Assembly: GCF_004337695.1 (NCBI RefSeq)
Contig: NZ_SJXJ01000001.1
Coordinates: 62,001 to 126,000 of the forward strand
From: Tenacibaculum sp. M341
Lineage (GTDB): Bacteria; Bacteroidota; Bacteroidia; Flavobacteriales; Flavobacteriaceae
Direction of reading: 5' to 3'
DNA length: 64,000 nt
Part shown: piece by piece, positions 26,301-35,905 of the stretch
Numbering within the stretch: the first letter of the stretch is position 1
How the letters are laid out: the number at the start of each line of letters is the position of its first letter
Notes under the pieces: model-generated
What the model was told of the DNA's origin: nothing
Databases searched by the model: none
Seen by the model: the letters and a program-made list of their open reading frames with translations, nothing else
Program-made: the position numbers and the translations under genes

Positions 26301-26427
26301 TTAATAAAGGAGAAACGTACTCTACAGAAGGTACTTTTCCACGATAAGAAGGGGTGTTTTGAGCCTGAATTTGTGCTATCCCAATAATGCAGCACAAGAA
26401 TAAAACAATAGATAATTGTTTTTTCAT
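23386..26427 (-). CDS. T9SS-secreted FN3/GEVED multidomain protein (paralogue 1)
   Basis: This 1013-residue protein has a signal peptide (1-22), a roughly 500-residue N-terminal region shared with its neighbour (DPSLAVGPNHVFVVFNTG, FPSGGCCDLTVSYDN, a propeller-like region), an FN3 domain (about 527-615, starting PPDTESPTNPSSL), two GEVED domains ending FTYGEVEDYTINL (about 752) and FTYGEVEDYQVNI (about 904), and a type A T9SS sorting domain (IKLYPNPTTNSLNIE to KRFIKK). It is exported through the type IX system and probably anchored or released at the surface; its ligand or substrate is unknown. It is followed by its own terminator. Confidence 0.92.
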   Translation of the reverse strand: MKKQLSIVLFLCCIIGIAQIQAQNTPSYRGKVPSVEYVSPLLSRPADLVPFLNVQKEAKDKRSMGGVVVAGKDPQTKDDFFVRNRNPKEQSVKMANAGLVFDTYSSNSQPTDPSLAVGPNHVFVVFNTGFMIYDKAGNELLGETAPNPAIFPSGGCCDLTVSYDNVADRWILSFLNGGGAGAQIAVSDGANPLTSGWFVYNIPQINDYQKLSIWSDGYYLTDNTNSSNRVWVLERDAVLAGESNPGILSFNLPGIATSGFYSPQVLNITDNNFPATGGATVVYMQDDAWSGVSNDHVKVWTIDVDWDTPGNSTITNTPLEIPVTPFIGVFDGGSFSNLSQPGGGATIDALQATIMNQAQFRKFATHNSAVFNFVVDADASSGKLAAVRWMEFRQSADNQPWSLYQEGTYTAPDGRHAWNASLAMDASGNIGMGYTSMSGPSTSSTVRVSSYFTGRSNGDPLGTMTAAEGLIANGNANIPGTRYGDYSKVDVDPSDNSTFWYITEYMNNGRKGVVGTFEMVPAGPPDTESPTNPSSLTASNVTATGATLNWTAATDNVGVTQYLISQGSTQIGTSASTTFDISGLSPLSTYTVTVVAQDAAGNTSSGVSTTFTTLDGPAVTYCASLSNNVSDEFISNVSLNTINNNSGAQFYSDFSSISTNLTEGQEYTINVTPTWPGTNYAEGYAVWIDYNNNGDFTDAGELVWSKSPSTDTSNSGTFTIPTGTSQAAVRMRVSMKYNAIPTSCENFTYGEVEDYTINLEAGSGGDTSTPPTGYCDSNGNNTNDEYISRVQLGSIDNTTGPETGGYGNYTSISTNLSGTNTITVTPTWTGTVYNEGYAVWIDYNRDGDFADAGELVWSKAASNNTTNSGTFTIPSSAIAGATIMRVSMKYNGIPTACETFTYGEVEDYQVNISKSANNVKSETPGEELIEFTETSLRNIKLYPNPTTNSLNIEILNGDFEQVSIFSITGQRVYNSEKKVMEKSAIDVSKFSAGTYFVKFTSNGKTVTKRFIKK

Positions 26428-26560
26428 AATGATAGGGTTTTGGTTAATATTGATGTAAAACTAATGAAAAAACCTGAATTAAATCATTGATTTGATTGTT
26501 AAGTTGTTAAATATTTAACTATTCATGAATTTTTGTTTTATTTTTTGTTAATGCATAAAA

Positions 26561-26586
26561 AAAGGTCATCAATTTTGATGACCTTT
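26561..26586 (-). terminator. terminator of the second T9SS paralogue
   Basis: Arms AAAGGTCATCAA and TTGATGACCTTT nearly touch. On the minus strand the hairpin continues into TTTTATGCAT; poly-T is also present in the arms. Confidence 0.65.
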
Positions 26587-26609
26587 AAAAATAAGAATGT
26601 GTTATTTGT

Positions 26610-29600
26610 TTATTTTTTAATAAATCGTTTTGTGACAGCTTTACCATTAGAGATAAACTTCACAAAATATGGTCCGCTAGCGAATCTAGAAACGTCAATA
26701 GTTGATTTTTGAACCACTTTTTTGTCAGAACTGTATACTACCTGTCCTGCAATAGAGTATATAGTTACATTTTCAAATTCTCCATTTAATATTTCAATAC
26801 TTAAACTATTTTTAGCAGGGTTAGGATATAGCTTGATATTGTTTAAAGAATTTTCAGTAAATGATTTTAATTGTTCACCAGGAGTAGGAGTTGTTTCTTT
26901 TACAAAAGGATTTGCAACATTGTCTCCACTAATGGTTACTTGATCAAAGTATACTCTATCAGCATTTCCGCTGGCATCACAACGAAAACGGAATCTATTA
27001 TTAGCATTAAAATCGTAATCAGCTGCATTTAATGTAATAGTATCTGTAAAGAATTCATCATTGTTATAATTTGTACCAACTACATACTGACCAATAACTT
27101 GATAAGAAGTTCCATCAAAGAATTCTACAAAGAAATCTTCATTAGCTTCAAAGCTATTAATAAAAGCAAAAAACTCAAAAGTCACCTCATTGTTAGCTGA
27201 TAAATCTAATACAGGAGATTGGGTATTTGAAGTGTTAGTATCATCTCTTAAACGAATAGAGAAGCTACCATCATAAGAACGAGCTGCATTGTTTACACGC
27301 GCACAATCACTACCAGGATCACTCCATCCTTCAAAACCGTTCTCAAAGCTATAACCAGCAATTACACCAGGATTTCCGCCACCACCTGTACCAGTTTCTA
27401 AATTAATGGTATAATCTTCAACTTCACCATATGTAAAGTTTTCACAAGAAGTAGGTATAGCATTATATTTCATAGAAACTCTCATTCTTACAGCAGTTTG
27501 TGCTGTACCAGAAGGAACAGTAAAAGTACCTGTATTAGTTGCATCTGTTGAAGGAGCTTTAGACCAAACTAATTCACCACTATCATCAAAATCGCCATTA
27601 TTGTTATAGTCAATCCAAACAGCATACCCTTCAGCATAGTTAGTACCTGTCCAAGTAGGGGTAACGCTAACAGTATATTGTTGACCTTCATTTAAATTAG
27701 TAGATATACTAGTAAAATCAGAATACACTTGAGCACCAGAATCATTATTAATAGTATTTAAAGTTACATTGCTAATAAATTCATCATTTACATTGTTACT
27801 TGAAGAATCACAATAATTTACAGGTATAGTACCATCTAATGTTGTAAAGGTAGTACTTACACTACCAGAAGTATTACCTGCTGCATCTTGTGCTACAACA
27901 GATGCTGTATAGGTTGTTAAAGGTGATAATCCAGTAACATCAAAAGAAGTAGTTGAAGAAGTTCCTACTTGATTTCCGTTGATTGAAATTAAATAATTAG
28001 CTACTCCAACATTATCGGTAGCAGCAGTCCAACTTAATGTAGCACCAACCACGCTGATATTAGAAACAGTTAAGTTTGAAGGATCAGTTGGGTTTTCAGT
28101 ATCAGGTGGACCAGCAGGAGCCATTTCAAAAGTACCTACAACTCCTTTTCTTCCGTTGTTCATATATTCAGTAATATACCAGAAAGTACTGTTGTCAACA
28201 GGATCTACATCTACTTTACTATAGTCACCATAACGAGTACCAGGAATATTTGCATTTCCATTAGCAATAAGAGTTTCAGCAGCTGTCATAGTACCTAACG
28301 GATCACCATTAGATCTACCAGTAAAGTAAGAACTAACCCTTACTGTTGAAGAAGTAGTAGGACCAGACATTGAAGTATATCCCATACCAATGTTACCGTC
28401 TGCATCCATAGCTAAACTAGCATTCCAAGCATGTTTTCCATCCGCAGCAGTATAAGTACCTTCTTGGAATAAAGACCAAGGTTGATTGTCTCCACTTTGA
28501 CGGAATTCCATCCAACGAACACCAGCACGTTTTCCACTTGAAGAGTCTACATCAACTACAAAATTAAACACTGCTGAATTGTGTGTTGCAAATTTTCTGA
28601 ATTGTGCTTGATTCATAATAGTAGCTTGTAAGGCATCAATAGTTGCCCCACCACCAGGTTGGGGTAAGTTAGAGAAACTTCCGTTATCAAATACACCAAT
28701 AAAAGGAGTAATAGAAATCTCTTGTGGAGAGGATACTGTTGAACTAGAGGTATTTGACCAATCAACATCTATCGTCCATACTTTTACATGATCGTTAGAA
28801 ACACCAGACCAAGCATTATCCTGCATGTATACTACGGTAGCTCCACCAGCAGCTGGTAAATTATTATCTGTAACATTTAATACTTGAGGGCTATAAAAAC
28901 CACTAGTAGCAATGTTTGGTAAATTAAACCCTAAAATACCTGCATTGGTATCACCAGCAAGCATTGCGCTTCTTTCTAAAGCCCAAACTCTATTAGAGCT
29001 GTTTGTGTTATCTGTAATATAATACCCATCACTCCAAATAGATAATTTTTGATAATCGTTGATTTGTGGAATGTTATAAATATACCATCCTGAAGTTAAT
29101 GGGTTTGGACCGTCAGAAACGGCAATTTGTGCACCACCTCCTAAGAAAGATAATACCCAACGATCAGCAGCATTATCATAAGAAACAGTTAAATCACAAC
29201 ATCCACCCGAAGGGAAAATAGCCGGATTTGGAGCAGTTTCACCTAATAATTCGTTTCCTTGCTTGTCGTAAACCATAAAACCAGTATTGAATACTACCAT
29301 TACATGATTTGGACCTACAGCTAAAGAAGGATCGGTAGGTTGAGAGTTAGATGAGTAAGTATCGAATACTAATTTTGCATCCGCCATTTTTACACTTTGC
29401 TCTTTTGAGTTTCTGTTTCTAATGAAAAAATCATCTTGAGTTTGAGGATCTTTTCCAGCCACTACAAGTCCTCCCATAGACCTTTTGTCTTTGGCTTCTT
29501 TTTGAACATTTACAAAAGGAACTACATCTGAAGGTCTGTTAGCAATTGGAGATACATACTCTACTGAAGGAATTTTTCCGCGATAAAAAGGTTTGTTGGG

Positions 29601-29666
29601 TGTGCCTTCTTGTGCCATAACCATAATAGACAACAAGAACAAAACAATAGATAATTGTTTTTTCAT
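26610..29666 (-). CDS. T9SS-secreted FN3/GEVED multidomain protein (paralogue 2)
   Basis: This 1018-residue tandem paralogue has the same signal peptide and N-terminal region, an FN3 domain and one GEVED domain (FTYGEVEDYTINL near 750). In place of the second GEVED there is a different beta-rich, possibly jelly-roll or MAM-like, module at about 765-925 (GYSFENGFEGWSDPG, then DRVYFDQVTISGD). The C-terminus is a type A T9SS sorting domain ending KRFIKK. The swap suggests module exchange after duplication. Probably a surface or secreted adhesin or glycan/protein-binding protein; function not known. Confidence 0.92.
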   Translation of the reverse strand: MKKQLSIVLFLLSIMVMAQEGTPNKPFYRGKIPSVEYVSPIANRPSDVVPFVNVQKEAKDKRSMGGLVVAGKDPQTQDDFFIRNRNSKEQSVKMADAKLVFDTYSSNSQPTDPSLAVGPNHVMVVFNTGFMVYDKQGNELLGETAPNPAIFPSGGCCDLTVSYDNAADRWVLSFLGGGAQIAVSDGPNPLTSGWYIYNIPQINDYQKLSIWSDGYYITDNTNSSNRVWALERSAMLAGDTNAGILGFNLPNIATSGFYSPQVLNVTDNNLPAAGGATVVYMQDNAWSGVSNDHVKVWTIDVDWSNTSSSTVSSPQEISITPFIGVFDNGSFSNLPQPGGGATIDALQATIMNQAQFRKFATHNSAVFNFVVDVDSSSGKRAGVRWMEFRQSGDNQPWSLFQEGTYTAADGKHAWNASLAMDADGNIGMGYTSMSGPTTSSTVRVSSYFTGRSNGDPLGTMTAAETLIANGNANIPGTRYGDYSKVDVDPVDNSTFWYITEYMNNGRKGVVGTFEMAPAGPPDTENPTDPSNLTVSNISVVGATLSWTAATDNVGVANYLISINGNQVGTSSTTSFDVTGLSPLTTYTASVVAQDAAGNTSGSVSTTFTTLDGTIPVNYCDSSSNNVNDEFISNVTLNTINNDSGAQVYSDFTSISTNLNEGQQYTVSVTPTWTGTNYAEGYAVWIDYNNNGDFDDSGELVWSKAPSTDATNTGTFTVPSGTAQTAVRMRVSMKYNAIPTSCENFTYGEVEDYTINLETGTGGGGNPGVIAGYSFENGFEGWSDPGSDCARVNNAARSYDGSFSIRLRDDTNTSNTQSPVLDLSANNEVTFEFFAFINSFEANEDFFVEFFDGTSYQVIGQYVVGTNYNNDEFFTDTITLNAADYDFNANNRFRFRCDASGNADRVYFDQVTISGDNVANPFVKETTPTPGEQLKSFTENSLNNIKLYPNPAKNSLSIEILNGEFENVTIYSIAGQVVYSSDKKVVQKSTIDVSRFASGPYFVKFISNGKAVTKRFIKK

Positions 29667-30008
29667 AATAAATAGGTTTAGTTAATTAATAGTTGTTATC
29701 ACGTTTAAAAGACGAGGACAAAAAACAGCGTTTTTTGTTTTTAAAATCAGGGTTTTTAATTTTAAGAAAAAAATTAAACGTGATAATGATTAGTATAAAG
29801 TTAATGAAAAAAAACAATATAAAAAGCTGTTTTTTAGTGGTTTATTTTGTTTTTGGTGTTTTTTTAGAGTGAAAAAAGTATGTTTTTTACAGGTTTATTA
29901 CGGGAAGTAAAGTGATGCAAAAAAATCAAAAAAGCTTATAAACACTACGAAAATAGATTGAAAATAATAGAATAGAGATTATTGTTTAAGTAGTAGTACT
30001 ATATGTTA
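29667..30008. other. long divergent upstream region with a distant inverted repeat
   Basis: About 340 very AT-rich bases with long A and T tracts. TTATCACGTTTAA at 29696-29708 is matched by its exact reverse complement at 29774-29786, a perfect 13-base inverted repeat with 65 bases between. It may be an operator pair or a leader structure of the minus-strand T9SS gene. Confidence 0.6.
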
Positions 30009-30016
30009 TAGTTTTG
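30009..30016 (+). promoter_or_regulatory. -7 promoter element of the envelope-protein cluster
   Basis: TAGTTTTG matches TAnnTTTG, 33 bases before the ATG at 30050. Confidence 0.5.
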
Positions 30017-30049
30017 TATTTATAATCAAAATACATCTACAAAAAGTAA

Positions 30050-31360
30050 ATGAAGCATTTTATATTATTATTTTTTACAATAAGTTTATTGGTAAACTGT
30101 TCTGGAGAAGAAAAAACAGATCAAGAATTATTGAAATTAGATAAGAAGGCGCTTAAAGAAAGTTTATCTTCTTACAAGATTTTTCCTTATAAATTCGTTA
30201 AAATAGCCGTAAGATCTACTTTTACAGAAGACAAGCATTCAGAAGAATTTCAATCATTCAAATCAACATTAAATAAGCTTTCAGGTAAGTTATTGAGTCA
30301 CGATATAAGTGAGCCTAAAAAACTTTCAATATTAGATTATATATCTGTTTATAGAGATTATAAGAAAATGGAAAACTTTATTATTAAAACAGATGAAGAT
30401 CAGTTTCCTACAATTACTGATGCATTGAATATGATGTATGGTGATTCTATAAGCAGACAAAGACCTTATTATTCGGGAGAAGCTAAAGAATTTGTACAAA
30501 GTTTAGAGCATACTGTTTTAAGTACAATAGCTATTGCAGGAAAAAGTATTGGTAAAGAAATTTCTTTGTACGAATGTTCAAAAACAAATCCTGATTATTT
30601 ACCAGATTCAGAGATTAAAACGTTGTTACATTATTTCAGAGGCTTATTATTTTTTGAAAAAGGATTGTATTATTTGTCTGAAGATGAAATTTCAAGAAAT
30701 ATAAAATGGCTAGAGAATAATAAAGGTATTGATTTACCTTACAGTAGAGAGATATTTGAATGGGGGAATTTAAATAACGAAGAAACCTATAAAGGTGTGC
30801 ATGGTTTAAATCATTTATTTAGAGGTTTTGATCGTTTGATGATGGATAGAGAGATTGATGAAGAGCGTGCGCTTAAAGATTTTGAAGTTTTTTTAAAAGA
30901 TGCAAACGAAATAGGTTTAGAAAATGAAATTATTTGGTCTGTTGAAACGTATTTGTATTTAAAAAATGAGCAAAAAGAAAAAGCTATTGCTTCATTAACA
31001 AAATTAAAAACAAGTAGTTTACTATCATCTAAAGAGAAAAGTAAAATAGACGAATCTATTGCTTATTTACAAGATAGAGATGCTGAAAGCCTTTTAAATG
31101 GGGTGTATGATAAGTATTTTTTAGCAAAAATAGCAACAAAGTATATGTTCTCTAAACTAGCAGAGGTAGAATGGAAAAAAGTATTGAAAGAGCAAAATGT
31201 ACCTCATGTTGATGAAATGTTTGTAGTTATTAATAATGTAGCTTATTTAATGGATAATATGAATTTATACATGACCAAAGAAGGTATAGAAGAGGTAGGT
31301 GAAGATTTAAAGAATAAAGGAAAAGATTTGTTTGATAAAGCTAAAGGATTAATGGATTAA
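30050..31360 (+). CDS. lipoprotein of unknown function (helical)
   Basis: A 436-residue lipoprotein (LLVNC, Cys17). The mature part is almost wholly helical with repeats of paired helices, TPR-like in feel but without a clean consensus. It carries AEVEWKKVL and an amphipathic C-terminal EDLKNKGKDLFDKAKGLMD. It is the first gene of a closely spaced forward run of six envelope genes, five bases before the next start. No family recognised. Confidence 0.8.
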   Translation: MKHFILLFFTISLLVNCSGEEKTDQELLKLDKKALKESLSSYKIFPYKFVKIAVRSTFTEDKHSEEFQSFKSTLNKLSGKLLSHDISEPKKLSILDYISVYRDYKKMENFIIKTDEDQFPTITDALNMMYGDSISRQRPYYSGEAKEFVQSLEHTVLSTIAIAGKSIGKEISLYECSKTNPDYLPDSEIKTLLHYFRGLLFFEKGLYYLSEDEISRNIKWLENNKGIDLPYSREIFEWGNLNNEETYKGVHGLNHLFRGFDRLMMDREIDEERALKDFEVFLKDANEIGLENEIIWSVETYLYLKNEQKEKAIASLTKLKTSSLLSSKEKSKIDESIAYLQDRDAESLLNGVYDKYFLAKIATKYMFSKLAEVEWKKVLKEQNVPHVDEMFVVINNVAYLMDNMNLYMTKEGIEEVGEDLKNKGKDLFDKAKGLMD

Positions 31361-31365
31361 TAATT

Positions 31366-32796
31366 ATGAAAAAATATTTTAAAATAATAGCATTATTTCT
31401 AATAACCTTTACAGGTTGTAATGAAGCACAAGAAGTAGAAAAATCAATTTTAGAATCTTCATTTAAAGAATGTTTTTTTGAAGAAGGAGGGACATACTTG
31501 AAATTTGAAAAAGCATTAATTATAAATGGATTTATAGTAAATAATTCAGCGCAAGAGTACCATCGCTTTTTTTCTGAATATTATCCTTACAATGAATATA
31601 AAACAGAAAAAGAGATAAAGAAAAAGTATAAGCTTGCTACTATAATTAATCAATATTTTAAAAATTTAGATAATTTAGAGTCTTGTTCTTCTATTCTTAA
31701 AAAAGAAGATATGTCATCAAAATTACCATCACAAGTATTACAACTTTTAAAGGTTAGAAATGAGATAGATGAAATTATAATTTCTGGTGAAGTACCCAAA
31801 GAATGGGATGGTTACTCTAATTTTTCTGAAGCATGGAAAGAAAATTTAAAAAAGGATTGGTTTACAAATTTAGATGTGAAATATATGTCAATCGTTTTTA
31901 TTTATAGAGAACTAAATGTATATTCTATAGATAAAATGAAGAAAGACATAGCTTCCTCTAAAATTATTTTTGGAGAGCGAGAAGTAATTGAAAAGAAAGA
32001 TGAACAAGAAAAGAAAAATGATAATGATTTAGAAATAATTGTTGTAGAAGATGATGAATCTGTAGAAGGAGAAATAGCTGAAACAGCTATAGAAGAAGAA
32101 GTTGAGTATGATGAAGTCATTGGAGCAACAGTAAAAAGCAATGAATTTTCTAATGAAGAAACAAAAACAAAAGAGGATTCAAAAAAATATGAAAGTTATG
32201 AACACGAACCGAATGAGTATGTGAGGTATAATAATTTAAATTGGACTAAAGTTCCTAAAAAAATATGGAAAGAAAAATATATAACTTCTTTAGATTTATA
32301 TAATAATAAACTAAGAACCATTTCTAATGATATTGGAAAACTGATAAACTTAGATTATTTAGAACTTAAAGATAATGAGTTGATTTCTTTACCTAGTAAA
32401 GCTTTTAAAAAGCTAAAAAAATTAGAAGTACTTAGAGTAAATAATAATAAACTGACAGAAGTTCCCAAAGAAATAGGAGATCTTAGTGTATTAACTCATT
32501 TAATTATAGAAAATAATAAACTTTGTAAAATACCAGAATCTATAGGTAAATTAAAAAAAATAGAAGTATTAGATTTTACTAATAATAAATTAACATCACT
32601 TCCAGATACTATAGGAGATTTAGAATCATTAGAATATTTATTATTATCTGATAATAATTTAAAAAAATTACCTAGGTCTATTAGAAGTTTAGATAAGCTA
32701 AAAGTTTTAAGTATAAAAAATAATCCTTTATCAGATAAGGAAAAAGAAAATATAATTCGATTACTACCTGTTAATTGTAAAATATATTTTAATTAA
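31366..32796 (+). CDS. lipoprotein with C-terminal leucine-rich repeats
   Basis: A 476-residue lipoprotein (FTGC, Cys18). An N-terminal helical part of about 200 residues is followed by a very acidic Glu/Asp/Lys linker (about 205-285). Then come seven or so 23-residue leucine-rich repeats with the pattern LxxLxLxxNxLxxLPxxI, for example LEVLRVNNNKLTEVPKEIG. LRRs bind proteins, so a surface or periplasmic binding role is likely; the partner is unknown. Second gene of the envelope cluster. Confidence 0.88.
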   Translation: MKKYFKIIALFLITFTGCNEAQEVEKSILESSFKECFFEEGGTYLKFEKALIINGFIVNNSAQEYHRFFSEYYPYNEYKTEKEIKKKYKLATIINQYFKNLDNLESCSSILKKEDMSSKLPSQVLQLLKVRNEIDEIIISGEVPKEWDGYSNFSEAWKENLKKDWFTNLDVKYMSIVFIYRELNVYSIDKMKKDIASSKIIFGEREVIEKKDEQEKKNDNDLEIIVVEDDESVEGEIAETAIEEEVEYDEVIGATVKSNEFSNEETKTKEDSKKYESYEHEPNEYVRYNNLNWTKVPKKIWKEKYITSLDLYNNKLRTISNDIGKLINLDYLELKDNELISLPSKAFKKLKKLEVLRVNNNKLTEVPKEIGDLSVLTHLIIENNKLCKIPESIGKLKKIEVLDFTNNKLTSLPDTIGDLESLEYLLLSDNNLKKLPRSIRSLDKLKVLSIKNNPLSDKEKENIIRLLPVNCKIYFN

Positions 32797-32819
32797 AACG
32801 ATTAATTCCAATTATAAAA

Positions 32820-34037
32820 ATGAAAAAAATAGTTCTACTTATTTTACTATCCATCTTTGCATGCAGTAAAAAAGAAAGTTTTAAATACAATTTAGCAGCT
32901 ATTAATACAGAGGAAAAACTTGATAGTTTGTTGACGGTATTGGCTCCACAGGATAGCATTCTTAAAGGATATCAACAGATTTTTTATACAGAAGGAATGC
33001 ATTACAATGAAATACCGATTGAAGAGTTTAGAACATATAGTAAAGGTGATGGTTATAGTTTTTACACTAAAAAATATGTTGACAAATCAGACTTGTTAGA
33101 AAGTATAATGAATGAAGAAGGAGAATATACAAGGATTAAGGATTTATATACATCTAAAGAAGAGGATTCATTATATCATTGGAATAATAAGTACAGAGAG
33201 ATAAATGTTGATTTTGATGAAAAAGGAAGAGGAGATGTTTTATGTTCTTTTTTTAAAATTTATTATTCTCCAATAGCTAATGTGTTTGAAAAAGTAAAGA
33301 AAACAAAAAAACAATTTCTTTACACACTTATAGTTAGACAAAAATATTCTGAAAGTACTTTGTTTGTAAATGATATCAATGTTACAGATGAAGAAGGAGA
33401 ATACAGAAGAAGTGTCGACTTAAATCCATACATACTAAATAATGATGATATAAAAATTACATTTTTAGTACCTAAAGAAGCAGTAGACGATGATGTGGAA
33501 CTTTTTTTAAGAAAAGAAGTTAATTACGAAAGAGAAGAAGAATCTTACATGAATAAGAAAATAGAAGATACAGATGATCCTAATTTAAAAAAGGTTGTTT
33601 ATTTATTTAAGAATGAAGTTCCATATAGTTTAAAAGGATGGAATGAAGGTCAGGATTTAACTAAGGTTGAAAATTTAGGCGATAAAATTCATAATTTATA
33701 TAAAAACTTAGGAGAAGCTTTAAAAGAAAAAGATGAAGAATTAATAAATAAGATGATGTATCAATATGAGGTGGAGACACATCAATTTAATTATGTTCAA
33801 AATCATGAACTTTCAAGAAGAACTTGGGAGAATTGGTTAGAATATATGAGAGAAACTTATAAATATACAGTATCAAAAAACTTTGATATTCAGATAAGTC
33901 CAGACAATAGGTTAGGTTTTGCTTTTTCAAAAGATTTAGAAAGTATGTTAATCACCACAGGTAAAGAGGAGAGTGAGGAATTTGATTATTTTTTCTATTT
34001 ACCTAAAGGAAGTAAAGAATTGCAAATAATAAGATAA
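32820..34037 (+). CDS. lipoprotein of unknown function
   Basis: A 405-residue lipoprotein with a short signal (FAC, Cys15). The mature part is rich in charged residues, with a predicted beta region (KQFLYTLIVRQKYSESTLFV) and a helical C-terminal third. No family recognised. Its TAA overlaps the ATG of the next gene by one base (TAATG), which implies translational coupling. Confidence 0.8.
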   Translation: MKKIVLLILLSIFACSKKESFKYNLAAINTEEKLDSLLTVLAPQDSILKGYQQIFYTEGMHYNEIPIEEFRTYSKGDGYSFYTKKYVDKSDLLESIMNEEGEYTRIKDLYTSKEEDSLYHWNNKYREINVDFDEKGRGDVLCSFFKIYYSPIANVFEKVKKTKKQFLYTLIVRQKYSESTLFVNDINVTDEEGEYRRSVDLNPYILNNDDIKITFLVPKEAVDDDVELFLRKEVNYEREEESYMNKKIEDTDDPNLKKVVYLFKNEVPYSLKGWNEGQDLTKVENLGDKIHNLYKNLGEALKEKDEELINKMMYQYEVETHQFNYVQNHELSRRTWENWLEYMRETYKYTVSKNFDIQISPDNRLGFAFSKDLESMLITTGKEESEEFDYFFYLPKGSKELQIIR

Positions 34038-35890
34038 TGGTTATGAAAAGAATTATAAAAATTAGTGTAACTGTGTTGTTAGTTAGTTTTTTATTTGGTT
34101 GTTCTTCATCAGCAGACACAAAGGATAATGAATATTTATCAAAAATAGACGAAACTTTTGAAGGAAAAAACTTAGAACAGGCAAAACAAGAAGTGTCTGA
34201 ATTGCTAAGTACATTTAAACCATTTGTGTCTTTTAATAAAACTTTTGATAGAGAATCAGAATATATAGCTAAAGAAGATGAAGTGTATGAACCTGAATTT
34301 ATAAAAGATAGTGTATTTGTAAAAAAAGCTATGAATCAGTTTGAAAGTCAAATTGTTTTTAAGCAATCGTTTAATGAATATAAGAACAAGGTAAAACTGG
34401 AGTTTAAAAATGATTCTGAAAAGGAATTGGTTAAACTACCAGAACATATTAAACAAAAAATTAGTCCAAAAGTAATTTATTATAAAAATGGAACTCAAAA
34501 AGATAAAGATTTTGAGGATTACACGATTACTGGTTTAGGAATGGAAGATAGTTTTGGAAAAATGAGTTTTATCGATAGTATTCAACTAAACTATAAAGTT
34601 AAGTATGTATCAGCATTTGATGAAGTTGAAATTTCAAAAGATACTCAAGAACTAGATTATGAAAAAGGTAAAATAATTATAGAGGATTTAAAAGATAATT
34701 ACATCTATTTTAAAACCAGTGATACAATAAAATCACCAGTAAAAATTCAAGCTTATAATGAAGGAGGAAAACCATTGGATAATGTAGCTTACAGTTATTC
34801 AGGTGCAGAGAAATCTGTGTCAGAAGAGAGGATAGAAAAATTAGTAAATTTCTTAGAAAACTTAAAAGAAAAATTAATAGATGAAGACTTTGCTTCAATG
34901 GATGATTTAAAAAGTTATTTTAAAAAGAATGTTTCAGCTTTTGATTATTTTAAAGACGAAGATGGTTATTTTCATAGGTATTTATACTTCAAAGGAAATA
35001 TAGACAAGGTTAAATTATATTTTCCAACTGAAACTAAACTTAAAAACATCTCTTTTACAGCTGTAAATGATACAAAATTTGGAGATAAAATAATGATGCC
35101 AGTAAATGATAGTGTGTTGTTCTTTAATAATAAGTTAGAAAAAAATTTAAGTGTAAAAAATACAGATCAAGATCAGTTAAGTGAAACTTTTTTTGAAGAT
35201 GATGAGTATTATTATCACTATGATTTTATAAAAAAGAGAATAGATACTTTATTGGTATACAAATTAAAAGTTTTTGAAAATGGATTGGCAGCAATTCAAG
35301 AAAACACAAGTAATGACGATTATGAGTTATTAAGTGCTGATAATGTTAAGTTATCGAATGAAAAATTTGAATATTTATACGAAAAAGGAAATGTTTTATT
35401 TGGAGAGAGAGATGATAAATATTATTTCATCTCAAGTTCAGGAAAAGAAAAATTATTAAAAGATGTTACTAGTTTCAAAGAAATGTACGATGATAATTTC
35501 TGTATAATATTTAATAAAGAAGGAGAGAAAGGAATAATAAATCATTTAGGTAAAATTATAGCTCCAATTAAATATGCTGATGTCAATGATTTTAGTGAAG
35601 GTATAGCTTGCTTAGAGAATTCAAGAGGATTTTATGGAGGTGTTGATAAAAATGGTAAAGTTGTAATACCGTTTAAATATAACGAATCGTTTGAGTTTAA
35701 AAACGGTTTAGCATTGGTTGAATTAGAGTATGTAAAGAAAGTAATAGATAAAACTGGTAAAATTGTTATTGGTAGTAGTGATACAGAACAAAATCCTGAA
35801 AGTGTAGAAGAATTAAAGGAAGGAGAAACGGTATACTTTATGTTTAAAGGAAAGAAGTATGATAGTAAAGGTAAACTGGTAGTAGAATAA
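34037..35890 (+). CDS. lipoprotein with WG repeats
   Basis: A 617-residue lipoprotein (FLFGC, Cys22 from this start, or Cys20 from the Met at 34043). A charged beta-rich N-terminal two-thirds is followed by WG-type repeats at about 440-590, for example EKGIINHLGKIIAPIKYADV and GGVDKNGKVVIPFKYNE. WG repeats form beta-sheet binding surfaces of unknown ligand. It overlaps the preceding gene by one base and precedes a two-TM protein by 15 bases. Confidence 0.87.
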   Translation: MVMKRIIKISVTVLLVSFLFGCSSSADTKDNEYLSKIDETFEGKNLEQAKQEVSELLSTFKPFVSFNKTFDRESEYIAKEDEVYEPEFIKDSVFVKKAMNQFESQIVFKQSFNEYKNKVKLEFKNDSEKELVKLPEHIKQKISPKVIYYKNGTQKDKDFEDYTITGLGMEDSFGKMSFIDSIQLNYKVKYVSAFDEVEISKDTQELDYEKGKIIIEDLKDNYIYFKTSDTIKSPVKIQAYNEGGKPLDNVAYSYSGAEKSVSEERIEKLVNFLENLKEKLIDEDFASMDDLKSYFKKNVSAFDYFKDEDGYFHRYLYFKGNIDKVKLYFPTETKLKNISFTAVNDTKFGDKIMMPVNDSVLFFNNKLEKNLSVKNTDQDQLSETFFEDDEYYYHYDFIKKRIDTLLVYKLKVFENGLAAIQENTSNDDYELLSADNVKLSNEKFEYLYEKGNVLFGERDDKYYFISSSGKEKLLKDVTSFKEMYDDNFCIIFNKEGEKGIINHLGKIIAPIKYADVNDFSEGIACLENSRGFYGGVDKNGKVVIPFKYNESFEFKNGLALVELEYVKKVIDKTGKIVIGSSDTEQNPESVEELKEGETVYFMFKGKKYDSKGKLVVE

Positions 35891-35905
35891 GAGTACAGTA
35901 TACTT

